Shown piece after piece: positions 59,515 to 64,000 of a stretch of 64,000 nucleotides of DNA. The notes under the pieces were generated by a model. It did not search any database. It worked only from the letters and a program-made list of their open reading frames with translations, and had not been told where the DNA came from. Position 1 is the stretch's first letter; the number at the start of each line of letters is the position of its first letter. The DNA lies in assembly GCA_030435675.1 (NCBI GenBank), contig CM059622.1:4030001-4094000 (forward strand), given 5' to 3'. The position numbers were made by a program, and so were the translations under genes. Origin of the DNA: Steinernema hermaphroditum (taxonomy: Eukaryota > Nematoda > Chromadorea > Rhabditida > Steinernematidae).

Positions 59515-61779
59515 ATGTCCTTGTGCGTGGTGGCTAACTGGGATATGGAAGACCTGGAGGAGGCAGTTTTGAAGCTTCCTTTCAACGAGCTTCCTCCTCC
59601 CCTCAACAGAAAAGTCCACGACGAGCAGTTCTATGGACCAGAAGAACTTGGATTCCGAGTCGACGTAGTCCCTGTGAAGCATACACACGTTATAAAAGTC
59701 TGAATCAATGAAATCAGCATGTACTACGGAGGACATGATCAGCGCGCCGAAGTCGGGACTTTGAAGCGCTGTGATCTCGAAACAATCAGAAAGCACTCTC
59801 TCACACCGAAACCCGAATTTGAATATAGAGTCGCGATGGAATACGCGCATCGTCTGAGCGAGCTCCCATTTGAGGACGTTCCAAAACAGTATGATACGAG
59901 AATCGATCCAAGAGCTTCTTAGCCACTTAACTCCCGATAGAATGTTGTATTTCGCGGTGGCAGAGGAGAATGAAAGAGTTGAAAGAGTTGCACTTGAAAG
60001 AGTTGCAGAAGGAGAAGTACTTCGGAACTGAATACAAGAAGACTAAATTGAGTGAAGAGCTGATCAGAAGATTTGAGGAGGCCCTGGTGACACCTGTGGA
60101 GGGCCTGGGTCTGCTGACAGAAGGACACAGTAGCTGCGGAGGTGGCAAAAACACGAAAAGCCGCTTAAAGATGTGAGTTGAGAATATATCCGGCTTATTT
60201 CTCTTATTTCTTAGGACCAAACCTGAAATAGTGGAAGAAAACGAACATTTCCGCGTGTGGTATTTGGAAAGCATGCCTACCACACCAACGTCAAGGCTCT
60301 TTTGACAATACCTTGCATGTTCGGTGACGAGTCTAATAAGGTTATGGCGTCGATATTGTTCGATTCCTGTCAGGTATACGAATTTAGAGGTCAACTTGTG
60401 AACTTGTATTTTAGTATAGCCTATTGTACGAACAGCACAAACTGTACACATAACCACGTTGCCGAGGCTACGAATTACATCTCTCAGACTACGACGATAT
60501 TTGCACTGAGTTCGTAGGGTTAATGGAAAAAATGATCGACTACACACCCAACGAACAGACGTTCAATAGTATGTTAGCGGCAAAGTGGAGGAACTTAAAG
60601 GATTTCGAAGCGAAGCAGCCTGATGAACAGAGCACTACTCTGCTCTTAAATATACTAATTGACGGAGAATGTACCCCGTCGCAACTGTTGGAAGCGGCCG
60701 AGACGATCACGTACAAGAAATTTCTCAAGTTCGTCGAGTAGATGTGGAACGAGTTGCACTTAGAGATTATGGCTTCTGGTAGTGTGAGTAACGAGGTAAG
60801 TGTGTATTTTTTGGTGAATGTTGTGTCGTGGGGAACGACCGGTGGAATCTAAATCAACAATCACTTCCCTTATATGCGCAGTCGTAGACACAAAAGAGCG
60901 TCTAGTCAGTCTAGAGCTGGAGGAGGATTACTACCCAACGGTAACAGGAAAAAAGCGCACACCCAATTTTTTGCCTAACTCCTACCCAACAGTGAAGACA
61001 CATGTAAATACTGTATCCATTCAGCAAGCTCGTCAATTGGCCTCTCGCCTCAACGATGTGATATGTCGAAGCGGTATCCTCCGACGAGCTGAACCACTTC
61101 GGAGTACTGCTCATCCCAGCAGGAAGTTCTCTCTGCTATGCACAAGAACAGCAAATCCACCCGAATTCTTGTGTGACTGTCTACTTGCAAATTGGATCGA
61201 TGTACGTGCGGGACACTTTAATGCTGGATCTCCTTGTTAACCTTATCAGAGAACGTGCCTTTGACATTCTTCGCACGAAAGAGCAGCTGGGCTATCTAAT
61301 CCAGACTTCGAAGTTTAAATGGATTCATGGACAAGGACTTGAAGTTGTCATCCAGGGAAGCCACGACCCGAAATATGTACGTCGAAGAGCGCATTGCCAC
61401 GACCCGAAACGTCTTTTTGGGGAATTTCCAGGTAATGCACGGTTTATCGTGGAGTGCACCGTTTAGCGGAAACATTTCAGAAAACACATTTCTCGATGCA
61501 TGATGCAGAATTTGAGAAGTGTACGTCGTATGGTCAAGAATCTTTCACATGGGGACGGACTGGAAGAATTTTTCTGGGGGGGCAATCAGAAGTAGGAGTT
61601 ATTCTGGACCGCCCAAAAATAACAGCAGAGAACTCGACAAAACAACAAAAGAGGACCTCATAGAGTTCTATGAGAAGAAGATCGCGCCTGAATCTGAGGA
61701 ACGCCGGAAGCTCTCAATAAGACTCTATTCAGTCCAGCCAGGCAACGAAGACAGGAAGAGCAGATTCGATGCAGAATGA
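59515..61779 (+). pseudogene. Insulin-degrading-enzyme-like (M16A) pseudogene
   Basis: Successive frames match the middle and C-terminal parts of insulysin: VVPVKHTHV (59660s), EVGTLKRCDL with AMEYAHRLSELPFEDV, a KYFGTEYKKTKL segment (YGTEY in the family), EENEHFRVWYLE, FEAKQPDEQS, and FDILRTKEQLGYLIQ (61258-61302). The last segment, ending near 61779, corresponds to the extreme C-terminus. The chain is broken by an in-frame TGA at 59701, frame changes near 59920, 60240-60290, 60480-60530 and 61050, and stops near 61500. About 100 residues are missing after VVPVK. The N-terminal zinc-binding half (HxxEH) is absent. No functional protease could be made. A remnant ending CTCTTCAG before 59514 shows it came from an intron-containing gene, so it is not a processed copy. 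Confidence 0.85.
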
Positions 61780-62490
61780 TTCACGACCGTTGATACCCTC
61801 AAGAAGCATCTTATCGTCCAGTGACCGTTGGGAATATTCCTACTCATTTGGTTTCTTATAAAGTACCAATGAACTGCGATCTTCTTCTCTTCAGTTGCAT
61901 TTCTTCAGTTAGTGTTTTGCATACATTGCGTTCGGTTTTTTGGGAGCTGTGGAAGAACTTTAAAGAATGTTTTTGGTCCATTTATCGACCTTTTAATCGT
62001 ATTCTTATGAGTGGACGTGCAGCCTCTTTATACGCACACACAAAAAGTGACACAAAAACACAAGTAAATGACATTAAAGCATTTTGTAGACTGTCTGTGC
62101 GCACATCGTAGAATATTCCAGAAAGCCTATTGCGTCTGCGACATCCACATTGGGACCAGAATTGCTCAAATTTTTTAGTTTTGACTTCGAAATCTCTACT
62201 CAAAACTTGCTCTTACACGGCACGATCAGTTCGTTCGGAAAATTCGATCGGAACGGTTCGCTGAAAACCACTCCATCCTGAAGGCTTTCCTCATCCACCG
62301 AAAAGATTTTCACGGTTCAACTCCGGCGACAAACATTGAAGAAAAAAACAAACAGTATTCCTCCCTCCTTGTTCCTCTCCATGCGCCGTTCCAGCGCATA
62401 CTGAAAGGACTAGCCATCGGAGTCACGGCCAGCACCGCTTGTGGAGTCACATATGAAGCCTACCGTACCGTTCGCGGCGCCGCCCGCTCC
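61780..62490. other. Intergenic, nothing supported
   Basis: AT-rich. A 96-codon frame at 61821-62111 has no domain or splice context. Confidence 0.4.
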
Positions 62491-62498
62491 TGCTCGAA

Positions 62499-63064
62499 AT
62501 GTACCGCTCCGGTGGGCGGCGACGGCGTCTTCCGAGGAGAACGCGGGACTCGAACGCTCACCTTTCAGTGGTCGGTACATCCGTGTGGATGGAAAAAAAG
62601 ACCGAGTGGATGGCCAGAGAGCGTCAGCTGAGACAAATGCTGTCGTAAGTGGCGCTACCGTAACCCAGTGATTCTTCTAGCCAGTGATTCTTCAGAATGC
62701 CAGAAGTCGCTGGACGCCACTTCCGTGATAGTCGATTGGACGTGGCATCGAAAGTGCCTTCGTTGCAACCGCTGCGATCAGCCCCTCAAGGGCCACCGCT
62801 ACCGTATGCTCAACAACCAAATCTTGCGCTACCAGGTGGAGACGAAGCAGCCGCACAACAGGCGAATACCACGTTGACGTCGGAGCCGGGATAATAAGTA
62901 TTCGTGACGCTATCCGAAAAATTGGAAACAAGGTAACAAGAAGCCCGAAAGAAGATCTGAAGAAGGTCGTTGACGGCATAGACGGCGAAGCTGAAATCCC
63001 CGTTGTGGTGCGAAGCAAAACGAAGCAGAATGTAACTATTTCCCGTTCAAACGCCGGGCCCTAA
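62499..63064 (+). CDS. LIM-like zinc-binding segment with uncertain gene structure
   Basis: Three coding-like stretches in three frames. 62499-62644 (starts ATG, encodes EKKTEWMARERQLRQML, ends at GTAAGT). 62681-62877 encodes ECQKSLDATSVIVDW and WHRKCLRCNRC, the H-x2-C-x2-C-x2-C core of a LIM domain. About 62850-63064 encodes a basic helical stretch ending at TAA. The LIM core lacks the first cysteine of its first zinc pair and the closing cysteine (arginine at the expected place), and no single splice pattern joins all three frames. A 13-base tandem duplication (CCAGTGATTCTTC) sits at the candidate acceptor. Either a decayed gene or one whose small exons I missed. Confidence 0.4.
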
Positions 63065-63203
63065 TGCTCATTTGCAACCCACCTTACTTTATGTGTTTAA
63101 TTGATTGCATGGACGACCACGACAATCTGAGACAACTGCGATCACCGACCGGCACATCCTCAAACACCAATTCACCCAAGTACGACAAGAACAAGCTCGA
63201 AAC

Positions 63204-63209
63204 TTTATT
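63204..63209 (-). terminator. Poly(A) signal AATAAA of the Rab11 gene
   Basis: AATAAA on the coding strand, about 45 bases past the stop codon. Confidence 0.6.
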
Positions 63210-63254
63210 AAAGTAAATAATTACATCAAAGGTGATACGATTACACACAATAAA

Positions 63255-64000
<746 letters not shown>

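Noticed and set aside
59927..60547. 206-codon minus-strand frame
   Set aside because: Antisense of insulysin-like pseudogene blocks. No domain in its own translation.

Overview
The window looks like nuclear DNA from a nematode. Supporting signs are a secreted protein with three ShKT cysteine domains, a Rab11 GTPase with very short introns, many 36-47 bp introns ending in TTTCAG or TTNTAG mixed with a few introns of 1-3 kb, a DIRS/PAT-like retrotransposon, and protein-coding islands scattered through repeat-rich, AT-leaning non-coding DNA. The species cannot be fixed from the sequence. All gene models below were spliced by hand from reading frames and splice signals. The best supported (ShKT protein, PSKH1-like kinase, Rab11, single-pass membrane protein, KEN-box protein, coiled-coil protein up to 52091) keep phase across every junction.

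Layout. 1-2.1 kb (-): truncated, frameshifted DIRS-like gag-pol. 5.19-5.83 kb (-): two-exon ShKT protein with TATA box and poly(A) signal. 5.9-19.9 kb: a long stretch without a convincing gene, holding two near-identical inverted arms (11.55-12.11 and 13.87-14.43 kb), GC islands and copies of a dispersed repeat. 19.89-25.85 kb (+): six-exon PSKH1-like kinase with an N-myristoylation signal. 26.3-26.5 kb: possible small membrane protein. 27.0-28.6 kb (-): multi-exon C2H2 zinc-finger gene. 29.78-34.41 kb: a hAT transposon with a perfect 8-bp target duplication, sitting in an older Tc1-like relic and itself carrying a 1.47 kb Tc1/mariner-type inverted-repeat element in a transposase intron. 35-43 kb: mostly repeats, including a TTAA-flanked MITE. 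43.0-47.7 kb (+): five-exon protein with a KEN box. 48.8-49.5 kb (-): probable unrecognised exons. 49.5-52.1 kb, perhaps to 53.5 kb (+): basic/coiled-coil protein. 55.2-58.5 kb (+): four-exon single-pass membrane protein. 59.5-61.8 kb (+): broken insulin-degrading-enzyme-like pseudogene. 62.5-63.1 kb (+): LIM-like region of uncertain structure. 63.26 kb to the window end (-): Rab11, with its first exon outside the window.

The cellular genes have unrelated roles (membrane traffic, Golgi-type kinase, secreted or surface proteins, possible cell-cycle protein), and nothing suggests an operon or a coordinated pathway. The most informative structure is the transposon stratigraphy at 29.7-34.8 kb. 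There, element-in-element order, target duplications, an intron-tolerated insertion and a 2-bp frameshift in a conserved motif can all be read directly.
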